In this document: piece by piece, positions 8,282-17,245 of the stretch
Layout of the letters: each line of letters starts with the position of its first letter
Position numbering within the stretch: the first letter of the stretch is position 1
DNA from: an uncultured Aquimarina sp.
GTDB taxonomy: Bacteria; Bacteroidota; Bacteroidia; Flavobacteriales; Flavobacteriaceae
Assembly (NCBI GenBank): GCA_947498935.1
Contig: CANMMM010000019.1
Span: 1 to 64,000 of the forward strand
Direction of reading: 5' to 3'
DNA length: 64,000 nucleotides
The notes under the pieces: generated by a model
The model's database searches: none
Told to the model about the DNA's origin: nothing
The model's input: only the letters and a program-made list of their open reading frames with translations
Made by a program: the position numbers and the translations under genes

Positions 8282-9463
8282 TTATAGCTTAAAATAATCG
8301 ATGTATGTGTTTAAATCCTTGTCCCCTCTACCTGATAATCCAATTACTACGACATCATCGGGTTTGAATTTTTTTTCATTAAATACGGCTAGCGCATGCG
8401 ATGATTCTATCGCAGGGATAATTCCCTCTAATTGCGATAGCTCCAATCCTGCGGTCATTGCATCATCATCGGTTACCGAAAAGAACTCTCCGCGTCCTGA
8501 TTTGTACAAGTGCGAGTGTAGTGGTCCTACACCAGGATAATCTAATCCAGCAGAGATCGAATACGGTTCTGTGATTTGCCCATCAGGTGTTTGCATCAAT
8601 AATGTTTTGCAACCGTGTATGATTCCTTCTTTACCGAGCTGAGACGTAGCAGCACTCTCGCCACTATGCACTCCTTTTCCGGCAGCTTCTACAGCGATGA
8701 TGCCTACCTCTGGTTGGTCTAAGAAATGATAATACGTACCCGCAGCATTACTACCACCACCAATACAGGCTACTACATAATCTGGGTTTTCTCTACCTTC
8801 TTTTTCTTGTAACTGCCATTTGATCTCTTCGGAAATCACGGACTGAAAACGAGTCACCATATCGGGGTATGGATGTGGCCCGATGGCAGATCCGATGATG
8901 TAATGCGTGTCTACAGGATTATTGATCCAGTCTCTAATGGCTTCGTTGGTAGCGTCTTTTAGGGTTTTGCTTCCTGATTGTGCAGGACGTACTTCTGCGC
9001 CTAGCATTTTCATACGAGCTACATTTGGGGCTTGTCGTTTAATATCTACCGCGCCCATGTATACGATACATTTGATGCCCATCAGTGCACATACCGTAGC
9101 AGTGGCTACTCCATGTTGCCCAGCGCCTGTTTCGGCGATGATTCTATTTTTTCCTAACTTTTTGGCTACTAAAATCTGACCAATCGTATTATTTACCTTA
9201 TGAGCACCTGTGTGATTTAGATCCTCACGCTTTAGGTATACTTTCGTACCGTGTTTTTCGGATAAGCGTTTGGCATAATACAATGGCGTAGGGCGCCCTA
9301 CATAATCTCTAAGTAGTTGGTCGAATTCTGCTTTAAAATCGGGGGTATGCATGATCTCCAAATAGGTAGATCGCAATTCCTCTACATTAGGATATAGCAT
9401 TTCGGGAATGTAAGCACCTCCAAAATCTCCGTAATATCCTTTTTCATTTACTTGATAACTCAT
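8282..9463 (-). CDS. trpB: Tryptophan synthase beta chain
   Basis: TrpB joins indole and serine using pyridoxal phosphate. The PLP lysine lies in [15 protein letters not shown] (about residue 89) and the phosphate-binding glycine loop is [15 protein letters not shown] (about 230-245). Length (393 aa) and the N-terminal [14 protein letters not shown] are typical of the TrpB1 type that pairs with TrpA. It is separated from trpF by a 144-base gap that carries a dispersed repeat. Confidence 0.96.
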   Translation of the reverse strand: MSYQVNEKGYYGDFGGAYIPEMLYPNVEELRSTYLEIMHTPDFKAEFDQLLRDYVGRPTPLYYAKRLSEKHGTKVYLKREDLNHTGAHKVNNTIGQILVAKKLGKNRIIAETGAGQHGVATATVCALMGIKCIVYMGAVDIKRQAPNVARMKMLGAEVRPAQSGSKTLKDATNEAIRDWINNPVDTHYIIGSAIGPHPYPDMVTRFQSVISEEIKWQLQEKEGRENPDYVVACIGGGSNAAGTYYHFLDQPEVGIIAVEAAGKGVHSGESAATSQLGKEGIIHGCKTLLMQTPDGQITEPYSISAGLDYPGVGPLHSHLYKSGRGEFFSVTDDDAMTAGLELSQLEGIIPAIESSHALAVFNEKKFKPDDVVVIGLSGRGDKDLNTYIDYFKL

Positions 9464-9524
9464 GGTACAATTTTTTATACTTCCGCTACTACGGATACAT
9501 GTTTTAATTTTTCTATAATTTTCT

Positions 9525-9613
9525 GGGCGTGACCCTAAGGGGTCGGGCTATTCGTTTCAATTCCTCGCACCTCCTGCGTCGGGCTGTGGGATTTCCACTG
9601 CTATCCCTCACGC
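9525..9613 (-). repeat. Dispersed ~89-bp repeat, copy 2 (inverted), between trpF and trpB
   Basis: Inverted copy of 6394-6480. It touches the end of trpF: the trpF stop codon (9608-9610) lies inside the repeat. An element of this size inside a biosynthetic operon could affect trpB/trpA expression or mRNA processing. Confidence 0.8.
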
Positions 9614-10267
9614 AGATATATCTTGTGTTGTATCATACATTTGCTGTATGAACAGCTGTAATTGTTGTTCGTTTTTTAGACCTGGTGCATCTTCGAATTT
9701 GCTATTTACATCAATCGCATGAATGGGTAATTCGGTTTGTGCGATACTTTTTAGTGCAGCGATCTCATCGATACCAATACCGCCACTAAGTATAAACGGT
9801 GTTTGTGATGGGTAGTTCTTCAGCACTGTCCAATCAAAGGTATATCCATTGCCTCCTTTTTCTTTTCCCTTGGTATCGAACAAGAAATAGTCTACTACAC
9901 CTTCATAGGGGGTGAGCTTACTAAAATCAAATGTGTCTCTGATACCGAATACCTTAAATAGCTCTATGTTTCTATCTAGGGATAGCTCTTTAAGCTCCTT
10001 AGCTAAGGCAGTGCAGTATTCCGCAGATTCATTGCCATGCAATTGTACGGCACTAAATCCATAGGTAGTCACCTTATCGACCACATAGGCTAGGGCAGCA
10101 TCTACAAACACGCCAGTTTTTTTGATGCGATCGGGTAGGGCAGGAATCGTACCTGCAAAATGCCGAGGAGATTTTTCGTAAAAAATAAAACCCAGATAAT
10201 CGGGCGATAGCGCTGCTACCGCTTGTATATTATCTGTATGTTTCATTCCACAAATTTTTAGTTTCAT
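9608..10267 (-). CDS. trpF: Phosphoribosylanthranilate isomerase
   Basis: TrpF carries out the Amadori rearrangement of N-(5-phosphoribosyl)anthranilate. The catalytic Cys is in MKLKICGMKH (residue 6-7). GFIFYEKSPRHF, AVQLHGNES, then YFLFDTKGKEKGGNG with the catalytic Asp, and FILSGGIG at the phosphate site follow in order. Length 219 aa is normal. It is a stand-alone enzyme, not fused to TrpC as in enterobacteria. The 3' end overlaps a dispersed repeat. Confidence 0.93.
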   Translation of the reverse strand: MKLKICGMKHTDNIQAVAALSPDYLGFIFYEKSPRHFAGTIPALPDRIKKTGVFVDAALAYVVDKVTTYGFSAVQLHGNESAEYCTALAKELKELSLDRNIELFKVFGIRDTFDFSKLTPYEGVVDYFLFDTKGKEKGGNGYTFDWTVLKNYPSQTPFILSGGIGIDEIAALKSIAQTELPIHAIDVNSKFEDAPGLKNEQQLQLFIQQMYDTTQDISA

Positions 10268-10279
10268 AGCGATTACGAA

Positions 10280-11413
10280 TTATAGATTGGGCGCTAATAC
10301 AATATTCTTATTGTCAAAATTAATATTATGCGCAAAATTATAAATGGCTCTAAAATTATCGATCATGTTGGGTTCTTCGATATCGGCCAATAGTTTTCGG
10401 ATCAGCTTGGATTCGAAATAGTGTTTCTTAGCCGTAGAATATTTGACTAATTGGCTACCGATAGTTTTGTAAAACAAGGTTTCGATCACTGTTTTATCAG
10501 TAGGTTCTTCTGCTACGAGTTCGATATCCACACCGCATTGTTGCAGGATACTGGTGGCTATGTAGCGCGTAGGTACATTTTTAGTGAGTGTGATGTTTAG
10601 CTGTTCATCACTAATAGTAGCAGCACGCAGAATCCCCTTGGCTACATAATCTACAGGTACGATATTCAGTCCGCCTTCCATATTCAGGGCCACACGTATT
10701 TTTCCAATATCGGAATATTGTTTTTTGATTTTCTTAAAGAATTCTCCAATCGAATAAAAAACAATATACCTACTACTCACGAATTTAGGGAGGTCAATCA
10801 ATCTACCAGATACGACACTAGGTCTAGCAATAGTACAACTAAAGTTGTATTCCTTGGCCAATTGCAGTACTTGCTTTTCGATTTTCATCTTATACGCTTC
10901 GTAGAAGTTTCTAAAATCATACTCGGTAGCCGAATGGTAATCATCGGTGATTTTTCCAGTGATTTCACCTCTAGAAAAAGCAGTACTTACGAACACCAGT
11001 TTTTTGATACGTGTTTTGATGGTTTCTAAAAAGGCTTGCGTATGTTTATAATTTACATCCGCAATTTCATTTTTGGCTTTTTCTGTATTGCTAAGGTTTA
11101 CAGAAGCAGCAAGGTGATAGGCAGTGAGTTCATTACCTGCTTCGGCAGGTAATTCAAAATCATGAATACTACCTTCGATCACGCGTACATATTGCTGTAG
11201 ATACGCCTTGTAGAAAGGAGCTATTTTTTCAGGGATCAGCTGCGTGGTACAGACTTCCTCTACCAATCGCTGTGCACCACTCATATGCTGTTTTTTGCGT
11301 ATGAGTACATAGATGATTGCTTCCTTTTGCTCGGTATACAATTCATATAACAGTTCAAACAAAACGTGAGAACCTATATTACCCGTAACTCCTGTGATTA
11401 ATACAGTATCCAT
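10280..11413 (-). CDS. SDR / thioester-reductase-like NAD(P)-dependent protein inside the trp operon
   Basis: An extended short-chain dehydrogenase of the NAD_binding_4 (thioester-reductase/male-sterility) type. The Rossmann motif GVTGNIGS is at residues 8-15. The active-site Ser lies in VFVSTAFSRGE (about 143) and the YxxxK pair in NFYEAYKMKIEK (about 172-176). Such enzymes reduce carrier- or CoA-bound acyl groups, or act as epimerases or reductases on sugars. It lies 12-13 bases from trpF and trpC and must be co-transcribed with them, but no tryptophan-pathway step needs it. The substrate cannot be read from the sequence. Confidence 0.8.
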   Translation of the reverse strand: MDTVLITGVTGNIGSHVLFELLYELYTEQKEAIIYVLIRKKQHMSGAQRLVEEVCTTQLIPEKIAPFYKAYLQQYVRVIEGSIHDFELPAEAGNELTAYHLAASVNLSNTEKAKNEIADVNYKHTQAFLETIKTRIKKLVFVSTAFSRGEITGKITDDYHSATEYDFRNFYEAYKMKIEKQVLQLAKEYNFSCTIARPSVVSGRLIDLPKFVSSRYIVFYSIGEFFKKIKKQYSDIGKIRVALNMEGGLNIVPVDYVAKGILRAATISDEQLNITLTKNVPTRYIATSILQQCGVDIELVAEEPTDKTVIETLFYKTIGSQLVKYSTAKKHYFESKLIRKLLADIEEPNMIDNFRAIYNFAHNINFDNKNIVLAPNL

Positions 11414-11424
11414 GCGCTGCTTTT

Positions 11425-12207
11425 TTAGGTTAATTGCTGTATAAATTCGACAGCACTCTTTCCAGGGGCTGTAGTTTTCATAAAATTCTCACCGATCAAG
11501 AATCCTTTATACTCATATTGTTGTAAGTCTTTGATCGCTTCGATACTACTGATACCACTTTCGGATACTTTTACAAAATCATCCGGAATATGTGTGCTCA
11601 ATGCTTTACTAACATCGGTGCTCACCTCAAAGGTTTTGAGGTTTCTATTATTAACACCCAGCATGTCTAGTGACGGCATGATGGATTTTTCTAATTCTTC
11701 TAGATTATGTACCTCTAGTAATACATCTAGTGATAGGCTTTTGGCAAATTCGGACAGGGATTTTATTTCATCTCTAGTCAATACCGCTGCGATGAGCAAT
11801 ATCACATCTGCTCCATGTGCCTTGGCTTCTAGTAACTGGTACTCGTCGATGATAAACTCTTTGCGCAATAAGGGCATTGCTACAGCAGCTCTGGCTAGAA
11901 TGAGGTCGTCTAGCGATCCCCCAAAATACTTGCCGTCTGTGAGTACCGACATCCCACACGCTCCAGCCGTTTCATAACCCGTGGCTACATCTTGTACACT
12001 TACTTTCTGATTGATCACTGCTTTGGAGGGTGATCTACGCTTGTGTTCTGCAATGATACCTGTAGTACTCTGACGTAGTGCCTCGGCTAGAGATACAGTT
12101 TCTCTGCCAAACAAAACCGAATTTTCTAACTGTTTGGTAGGGATCAAGCTTTTTCTCAGGGCTACTTCGATCTTCTTATCAGCTACTATTTGCTCTAATA
12201 TGTTCAT
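11425..12207 (-). CDS. trpC: Indole-3-glycerol phosphate synthase
   Basis: TrpC closes the indole ring of the anthranilate-derived intermediate. The N-terminal MNILEQIVADKKIEVALRK, the catalytic Lys in IIAEHKRRSPSK (about residue 55), LLRKEFIIDEYQ with a second Lys, LLEVHNLEEL, LGVNNRNLKTF and VSESGISS are all present in family order. Length (260 aa) is typical for the monofunctional enzyme. Confidence 0.95.
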   Translation of the reverse strand: MNILEQIVADKKIEVALRKSLIPTKQLENSVLFGRETVSLAEALRQSTTGIIAEHKRRSPSKAVINQKVSVQDVATGYETAGACGMSVLTDGKYFGGSLDDLILARAAVAMPLLRKEFIIDEYQLLEAKAHGADVILLIAAVLTRDEIKSLSEFAKSLSLDVLLEVHNLEELEKSIMPSLDMLGVNNRNLKTFEVSTDVSKALSTHIPDDFVKVSESGISSIEAIKDLQQYEYKGFLIGENFMKTTAPGKSAVEFIQQLT

Positions 12208-12260
12208 TTCTTTTTCTTCTTTTTTCTTTTTTCTTTTTCAGCGTGGTGGTACTACATTTT

Positions 12261-13259
12261 CTAAGCGCTAGCACTTAAGGTTTGTAGTTTTTTTAGTGCT
12301 TCGAGTCCTTTGCCTCCTAGTAGTGATGCTTTAGCGCGCTCGAAGCCTTGTTTAGGAGTCAAACCTTCTACGGTAGCAATGGCCATACCTGCATTAGCAC
12401 ACACTACATTGTTCTGTGCAGTAGTACCTTGCCCTTGTAGGATGTTCATAAATATCTTAGCAGAATCTTCTATAGAATCGCCTCCTGTGATTTCTTCTTG
12501 TCGCAGTGCTGCTACACCAAAATCTTGTGGCGTAAGCATACCTTCTGTACTATTGGAGATCGTTTTGGTATTGCTAGTCAATGAAATCTCGTCATACCCA
12601 TCTAAGGCATGGATGATAGTAAAGTTTTTATCCGTATTTTGATATAGGTAGCCATACATTCTAGCCAGTTCTAAATTAAATACCCCTACGATTTGATTTT
12701 TTGGAAACGCAGGATTTACCATAGGTCCTAGCATATTAAAAAATGTTTTAACGGCCAGTTCTCTACGTATAGGCGCTACATTCTTCATAGCAGGGTGGAA
12801 AAGCGGAGCGTGCAATACGCAAATCCCTGCCTGATCAATACAGCGTTCTAAAAAAATCTTGTCATTACTAAACTTGATCCCTAGGTGCTCCATTACATTA
12901 GAACTACCACATTTAGAGGATACACCATAGTTTCCGTGCTTTGTAACTTTAATGCCAGCACCAGCAGCTACAAAAGAGGATAGGGTAGAGATGTTAAAGG
13001 TATCTTTGCCATCACCACCTGTTCCGCAGAGGTCTATAGGATTGTATTGGTCTAAATCAATGGCAACACATAATTCTAATAAAGCATCTCTAAAACCTTC
13101 TAATTCTTCTACAGTAATGCTACGCATCATGTATACTGTAAGAAAAGAAGCGATCTGACTCTGATTATATGCTCCTTTGGATATATTGACCAATACACTT
13201 TTTGCTTCTTCTTTAGAAATCGTTTCGTGATTGATAAGCCTGTTTAGTAAGTTTTTCAT
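12261..13259 (-). CDS. trpD: Anthranilate phosphoribosyltransferase
   Basis: TrpD transfers phosphoribose from PRPP to anthranilate. The PRPP-binding glycine motif DLCGTGGDGKDTFNIST lies at about residues 76-92, followed by KHGNYGVSSKCGSSNV and the two-metal-site region DGYDEIS. Length (332 aa) is typical. It is not fused to the glutamine amidotransferase, which is a separate gene upstream. Confidence 0.95.
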   Translation of the reverse strand: MKNLLNRLINHETISKEEAKSVLVNISKGAYNQSQIASFLTVYMMRSITVEELEGFRDALLELCVAIDLDQYNPIDLCGTGGDGKDTFNISTLSSFVAAGAGIKVTKHGNYGVSSKCGSSNVMEHLGIKFSNDKIFLERCIDQAGICVLHAPLFHPAMKNVAPIRRELAVKTFFNMLGPMVNPAFPKNQIVGVFNLELARMYGYLYQNTDKNFTIIHALDGYDEISLTSNTKTISNSTEGMLTPQDFGVAALRQEEITGGDSIEDSAKIFMNILQGQGTTAQNNVVCANAGMAIATVEGLTPKQGFERAKASLLGGKGLEALKKLQTLSASA

Positions 13260-13361
13260 CTGTTGTTAATTTTTGGTGGTCAGATGGAATTCGTGAGCAA
13301 CTATTTCGTTTCGTATGAAGTCACTATATAGCATGCTAACGTATTTCATATTTAGTTAGAA

Positions 13362-13934
13362 TCAGTTATTGATCCAGTTTTGTAACATTTTTTTTCCATC
13401 AGGCGTCAGTACTGATTCTGGATGGAATTGTACGCCGCGCACGTCTAGTTCTTTGTGTCTAAGCGACATGATTTGTCCGTTTTCGTCATAAGAAGTGACT
13501 TCTAAACAATCGGGTAGCTCATTATCTGCTACTACCCAAGAGTGATATCTGCCTACTTCGAAGGTGTTTTCTAACCCCTGAAATAAAAGTGCGTCTGTCT
13601 GGGTTTGGCTCACCCGAGTAGCTACACCGTGATACACTTCTGATAAGTTGATAATACGTCCGCCGAATACCTCGCCAATGGCTTGCTGTCCTAGACACAC
13701 TCCAAAAATACTTTTGGAGGCGGCATATTGTTCTATAATTGCTTTTAGTAATCCTGCTTCATCGGGTATCCCCGGTCCTGGGGATAAAAGTATTTTATGA
13801 TAGTCTGCTACTTCCTCTAGTGTTAACTGATCGTTTCGTTTGACGACTACTTGGCAGCCTAAATCTTCTAGATAGTGTACTAGATTGTATACAAAGGAAT
13901 CATAGTTGTCTATTACTAATACTTTTTTACTCAT
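13362..13934 (-). CDS. trpG: Anthranilate synthase component II (glutamine amidotransferase)
   Basis: TrpG frees ammonia from glutamine for TrpE. The class I amidotransferase triad is visible: Cys in GVCLGQQAIGE (about residue 79) and His-Glu in VQFHPESVLTP near residue 170; LSPGPGIPDEAG forms the oxyanion region. I place the start at the ATG at 13934 (MSKKVLVIDNYDSF), the family's usual first residues. The longer frame adds 11 residues without family similarity. Confidence 0.93.
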   Translation of the reverse strand: MSKKVLVIDNYDSFVYNLVHYLEDLGCQVVVKRNDQLTLEEVADYHKILLSPGPGIPDEAGLLKAIIEQYAASKSIFGVCLGQQAIGEVFGGRIINLSEVYHGVATRVSQTQTDALLFQGLENTFEVGRYHSWVVADNELPDCLEVTSYDENGQIMSLRHKELDVRGVQFHPESVLTPDGKKMLQNWINN

Positions 13935-14004
13935 TTTGCTGTTTATTTTCCTGTTGCTCTGTATCATTCAGAGACTGTATTTTATCTTGATAGGGGAACA
14001 CCCC

Positions 14005-15402
14005 TTATATTTCTTCGGCTAATTCTAATGCTTTGGTTAATGCACCTAGCTTATTATATACTTCTTGTAACTCACTTTCTTCATTGGACTCATTTACTAA
14101 TCCAGCACCTGCTTGCCAGTGAAGTTGATGATTTTTACTCAGGAAGGTTCGGATCATGATCGCATGGTTAAAGTTGCCATCAAAATCCATAAAACCGATA
14201 GCGCCTCCGTAAAAATCTCTGTTTACAGTTTCGTATTTTTCGATCAGCTGCATGGCCATATGCTTGGGGGCACCACTAAGGGTACCTGCAGGAAATGTAT
14301 CTGCTACAATTTGCATCGTAGTGGTGTCTGTATGTTTTTTTCCTGTGACTTTGCTTACCAAGTGAATTACATGTGAGTAGAATTGTACTTCTCTGTAATT
14401 CTCTACGGTTACTTGACTTCCATTGCGGCTCAGGTCATTACGGGCTAAGTCTACGAGCATTACATGCTCTGCATTTTCTTTTTCATCTGCGGCTAGTTTT
14501 TTAGCCAATTCAGCGTCCTTTTCGTCATTTCCAGTACGTTTAAACGTACCGGCTATTGGATGAATTTCTGCAATTTCATCCTTGACCACTAATTGTGCTT
14601 CTGGAGAGCTGCCAAAGATTTTAAAGTCTCCATAGTCAAAATAAAAGAGGTAAGGAGAAGGGTTGATGCTACGCAATGCACGGTATACATTGAATTCATC
14701 TCCTTTGAATTGCTGAGAAAAACGCTTGGAGAGTACTAACTGGAATACATCTCCTCGCTGGCAATGTTTTTTAGCCAGTGCTACATGCTCTTTGTAGTTT
14801 TCATCATCTAGATTAGAAGTCGTATCGCCTACAGTTGTAAAGTTATATGATGCAAAGTTTTTTACATTCAGCAAGGACTCGATGGCTGCAATGTTGCTTT
14901 CAGATTCATAGCAATGGGCAAATATGTAAGCCTCGTTATTAAAATGATTGATCGCAATGATGTTTTGGTATACAGTGTATTGGATGTCTGGGATATCGAG
15001 TCCTTTTTCTTTTTTGGTAATCGTAATATCCTCGAAATACCGTACAGCATCATATGCGATATAGCCAAATAGTCCATTATTAATGAATTTAAAATCACTC
15101 TGAGTCGTTTCGAATTGTTTTCCGAATTGCTCTATAACTAATGGAATGTCTGTAGTAGGGGTAATAGGGGTTTGCTTGGTACTTTTGTCTGGATAGGTTT
15201 CATAGATAACCTCATTTTCAATCTTGATTGTGGCAATTGGATTGCAACAGATATAAGAGAAGCTGTTTTCATTTCCTCTGTAGTCGCTACTTTCTAATAA
15301 CAGACTATTGGGAAAACGATCTCTTATTTTCAGATATACACTTACAGGAGTGATGGTGTCTGCAAGAATTTGTTTGAAATGTGTGGTTAACTTATAACTC
15401 AT
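14005..15402 (-). CDS. trpE: Anthranilate synthase component I
   Basis: TrpE converts chorismate to anthranilate. The LLESSDYRG motif near residue 35 is the tryptophan feedback-binding element, so the enzyme should be allosterically inhibited. The chorismate-binding domain carries VFQLVLSKRF, SPYLFYFDYG, IFGSSPEAQLV, HPIAGTFKRTG, HVMLVDLARNDL and GTLSGAPKHMAM in the correct order. Length 465 aa is within the family range. It is the first structural gene, directly behind the attenuator. Confidence 0.96.
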   Translation of the reverse strand: MSYKLTTHFKQILADTITPVSVYLKIRDRFPNSLLLESSDYRGNENSFSYICCNPIATIKIENEVIYETYPDKSTKQTPITPTTDIPLVIEQFGKQFETTQSDFKFINNGLFGYIAYDAVRYFEDITITKKEKGLDIPDIQYTVYQNIIAINHFNNEAYIFAHCYESESNIAAIESLLNVKNFASYNFTTVGDTTSNLDDENYKEHVALAKKHCQRGDVFQLVLSKRFSQQFKGDEFNVYRALRSINPSPYLFYFDYGDFKIFGSSPEAQLVVKDEIAEIHPIAGTFKRTGNDEKDAELAKKLAADEKENAEHVMLVDLARNDLSRNGSQVTVENYREVQFYSHVIHLVSKVTGKKHTDTTTMQIVADTFPAGTLSGAPKHMAMQLIEKYETVNRDFYGGAIGFMDFDGNFNHAIMIRTFLSKNHQLHWQAGAGLVNESNEESELQEVYNKLGALTKALELAEEI

Positions 15403-15465
15403 CGTATGTTTTATTAGATACTACAACATTGTTTTTGAGGTTGTAGCGTTGACTTATTTTATAAC

Positions 15466-15500
15466 AAAAAAAAGGCTTGTCGTGATTTGACAAGCCTTTG
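15466..15500 (-). terminator. trp attenuator terminator
   Basis: On the minus strand AAAGGCTTGTC, a 7-base loop and GACAAGCCTTT form an 11-bp stem followed by a run of eight U residues, between the leader peptide and trpE. An upstream 7-mer GTCGTGA (plus-strand 15534-15540) can pair with TCACGAC in the loop and descending arm (plus-strand 15479-15485), providing an antiterminator. Confidence 0.88.
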
Positions 15501-15528
15501 ATATGTTTACTTAACTATATAACAGGTG

Positions 15529-15588
15529 TTATCTCACGACGATTGCGTATTGAGTATTCCACCAGCTAGTTGTTAAGATTATATTCAT
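15529..15588 (-). CDS. trpL: trp operon leader peptide (19 aa)
   Basis: ATG at 15588-15586 opens MNIILTTSWWNTQYAIVVR, ending in TAA at 15531-15529. The two adjacent Trp codons (15564-15559) sit just before the segment that can act as the antiterminator strand. This is the classical arrangement of ribosome-mediated attenuation: with scarce Trp-tRNA the ribosome stalls at WW, the GTCGTGA strand stays free, and the terminator does not form. Similarity to known leaders is in design, not in sequence. Confidence 0.88.
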   Translation of the reverse strand: MNIILTTSWWNTQYAIVVR

Positions 15589-15607
15589 TTGTATTTATTC
15601 TTGGTTT

Positions 15608-15615
15608 CAAAGATA
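15608..15615 (-). promoter_or_regulatory. Candidate trp promoter -7 element (TATCTTTG)
   Basis: On the minus strand TATCTTTG matches TAnnTTTG exactly and lies 19 bases before the leader-peptide ATG. A clear -33 element is not seen in the AT-rich upstream DNA. Confidence 0.55.
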
Positions 15616-15644
15616 TAAATTAATTATAATTTTAGAAATAAAAA

Positions 15645-16220
15645 TTACATTTTTAATTCTACAGCTAATTCGAATGCATCGTCGATGGCTTTGTCTCCTA
15701 AGTTATCAAAGAAGCTTCCTGATCCATACTTAATGTCGTATTTTGTTCTGTCTACTTTTAGGGTAGTCGCAGCCGTACCAGCTTTAGCGTCTACAGCAAG
15801 ATCAAATTGTATAGGATTGGTTTTTCCTTTGATAGTTAAGTCTCCTTTTACAGTATATACTCCTGCTTTTGCTTTAGTAGCTTCTGTGATTACTAGTGTA
15901 GCGCTTTTGTAGTTTGCAGTCCCAAAAAAATCATCTGAGGTAAGATGTCCTTCTAGTTTTTCTTTTCCTTGACCTGCTGCTAGGTCTGTAACCGCAAGTG
16001 ATGTCATATCTACGACAAACTCTCCTGCTTTTAACACATCAGCTTCTAGAGTTAAAAAACCACTCTCGAATACAAGTGTACCCGTATGCGATCCTGTGAT
16101 TTTTTTTCCTGTCCAGTTGATGGTGCTTTCAGTGGTTTTGATCTCTTTTTTTTGTGCAAAAGAAGCTGTACTAATAGCAATTGCAAATACGAAAACGAGT
16201 TTTGAAAATCTAATATTCAT
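15645..16220 (-). CDS. YceI-family periplasmic lipid-binding-like protein, 191 aa
   Basis: A signal peptide ending at SFAQ (about residue 22) is followed by the YceI beta-barrel pattern: STINWTGKKITGSHTGTLVF at the start, then a FVVDMTSL strand, a HLTSDDFFGTANYKSATLVI motif, GDLTIKGKTNPIQFDL and the C-terminal FELAVELKM. YceI proteins bind isoprenoid-type lipids in an eight-stranded barrel; the ligand here is unknown. It lies 26 bases behind the MarR gene and is probably controlled by it. Confidence 0.9.
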   Translation of the reverse strand: MNIRFSKLVFVFAIAISTASFAQKKEIKTTESTINWTGKKITGSHTGTLVFESGFLTLEADVLKAGEFVVDMTSLAVTDLAAGQGKEKLEGHLTSDDFFGTANYKSATLVITEATKAKAGVYTVKGDLTIKGKTNPIQFDLAVDAKAGTAATTLKVDRTKYDIKYGSGSFFDNLGDKAIDDAFELAVELKM

Positions 16221-16246
16221 GATATAAAAATTAATTAATGATTGTT

Positions 16247-16723
16247 TTATGGTATATTTTTGGTTCTTAATTTTTCGAGTAATTCATTTAACAGTGTAAG
16301 CTCTTGTGTGGTAATACTATCAGTAATATCATTTTCTAATATAGTCACCGCTTTACTTACCTTATTTATAAATTTATTGCCAGTTTTGGTAATGGTGATT
16401 TCTACCTTTCTACGATTAGAAGTGCATGTGATTCTGTTTACATACCCTTTTTCAATCAATTTATCGACTAATCGAGTCGTATTACTCATTTTACTAACCA
16501 TTCTGGTTTGTATAGTAGATAGATTAGCAGGCTTGCCTTGTTGACCTTTTAAAATTCTAAGTACATTAAATTGAGGTATTGATACATCGTATGGTTTTAA
16601 GACTGCATTCATTTGCTCACTAAGCCATTTTTCGGTGTACAATAAATTGACAATTGTTTTTCTTGCTAATGGCAATATTTGTGTGGTATGTGTGATCTTT
16701 TCAATATTCATTTGTACATACAA
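16247..16723 (-). CDS. MarR-family transcriptional regulator, 158 aa
   Basis: The winged helix-turn-helix of MarR is seen in YDVSIPQFNVLRILKGQ, NLSTIQTRMVSKMSNTTRLV and the wing INRITCTSNRRKVEITITKTG. Long helices at both ends would form the dimer interface. The MarR-YceI pair recurs in flavobacteria and suggests repression released by a small ligand. Two starts are possible: 16723 (MYVQ) or 16711 (MNIEK). A TAnnTTTG element 13 bases before the first ATG fits either. Confidence 0.88.
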   Translation of the reverse strand: MYVQMNIEKITHTTQILPLARKTIVNLLYTEKWLSEQMNAVLKPYDVSIPQFNVLRILKGQQGKPANLSTIQTRMVSKMSNTTRLVDKLIEKGYVNRITCTSNRRKVEITITKTGNKFINKVSKAVTILENDITDSITTQELTLLNELLEKLRTKNIP

Positions 16724-16735
16724 CTATTGTTTTTA

Positions 16736-16743
16736 CAAATGTA
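16736..16743 (-). promoter_or_regulatory. Candidate -7 element (TACATTTG) of the marR-yceI unit
   Basis: TACATTTG on the minus strand fits TAnnTTTG and ends 12 bases before the upstream ATG. The rest of 16744-17245, between the divergent marR and TlpA-like genes, is AT-rich DNA in which I see no gene. Confidence 0.45.
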
Positions 16744-17245
16744 TGCCATGTTTGGTTTAATTGCTTGCTAAACAAACGCTAAAAAATGTTAATCTTTTGT
16801 GGGGGTTTTTTCGTCAGCGTTGATAGGTGCTCATAATTAGTGGGATAATGATTGTGGTTAAGTTTTGTAGCTAATGATTGATTGCTAAATGAATGGAGTT
16901 GTAAATTGATGGAAAAAATAGTTTTAATGATAGATGGGGGCGTCGGTATGCACTATTTGTTAGGTAAGGAAAGTATATTTTTTTGTGTGAATTTTTGAGT
17001 TTTTGGGGAATTTTCATGGTTTATTTTGTTTATTGTGTTTGTTAAAAGGTGTTTTTATGAGAAAATATTAATAAAATTGTTAAGTTTATGTTTTTTACTA
17101 ATTAAATGTTAAAATTTAATAATTGCTATTCATTAATGCTATTATTGCGATTCAATTAATGATAACTCAGTTATTGATGTTATACATTACTTAAACCTTA
17201 GTTAATTTTCTTTTATTCAAAAAAGCGTTTCAATAATTTAGTAAT

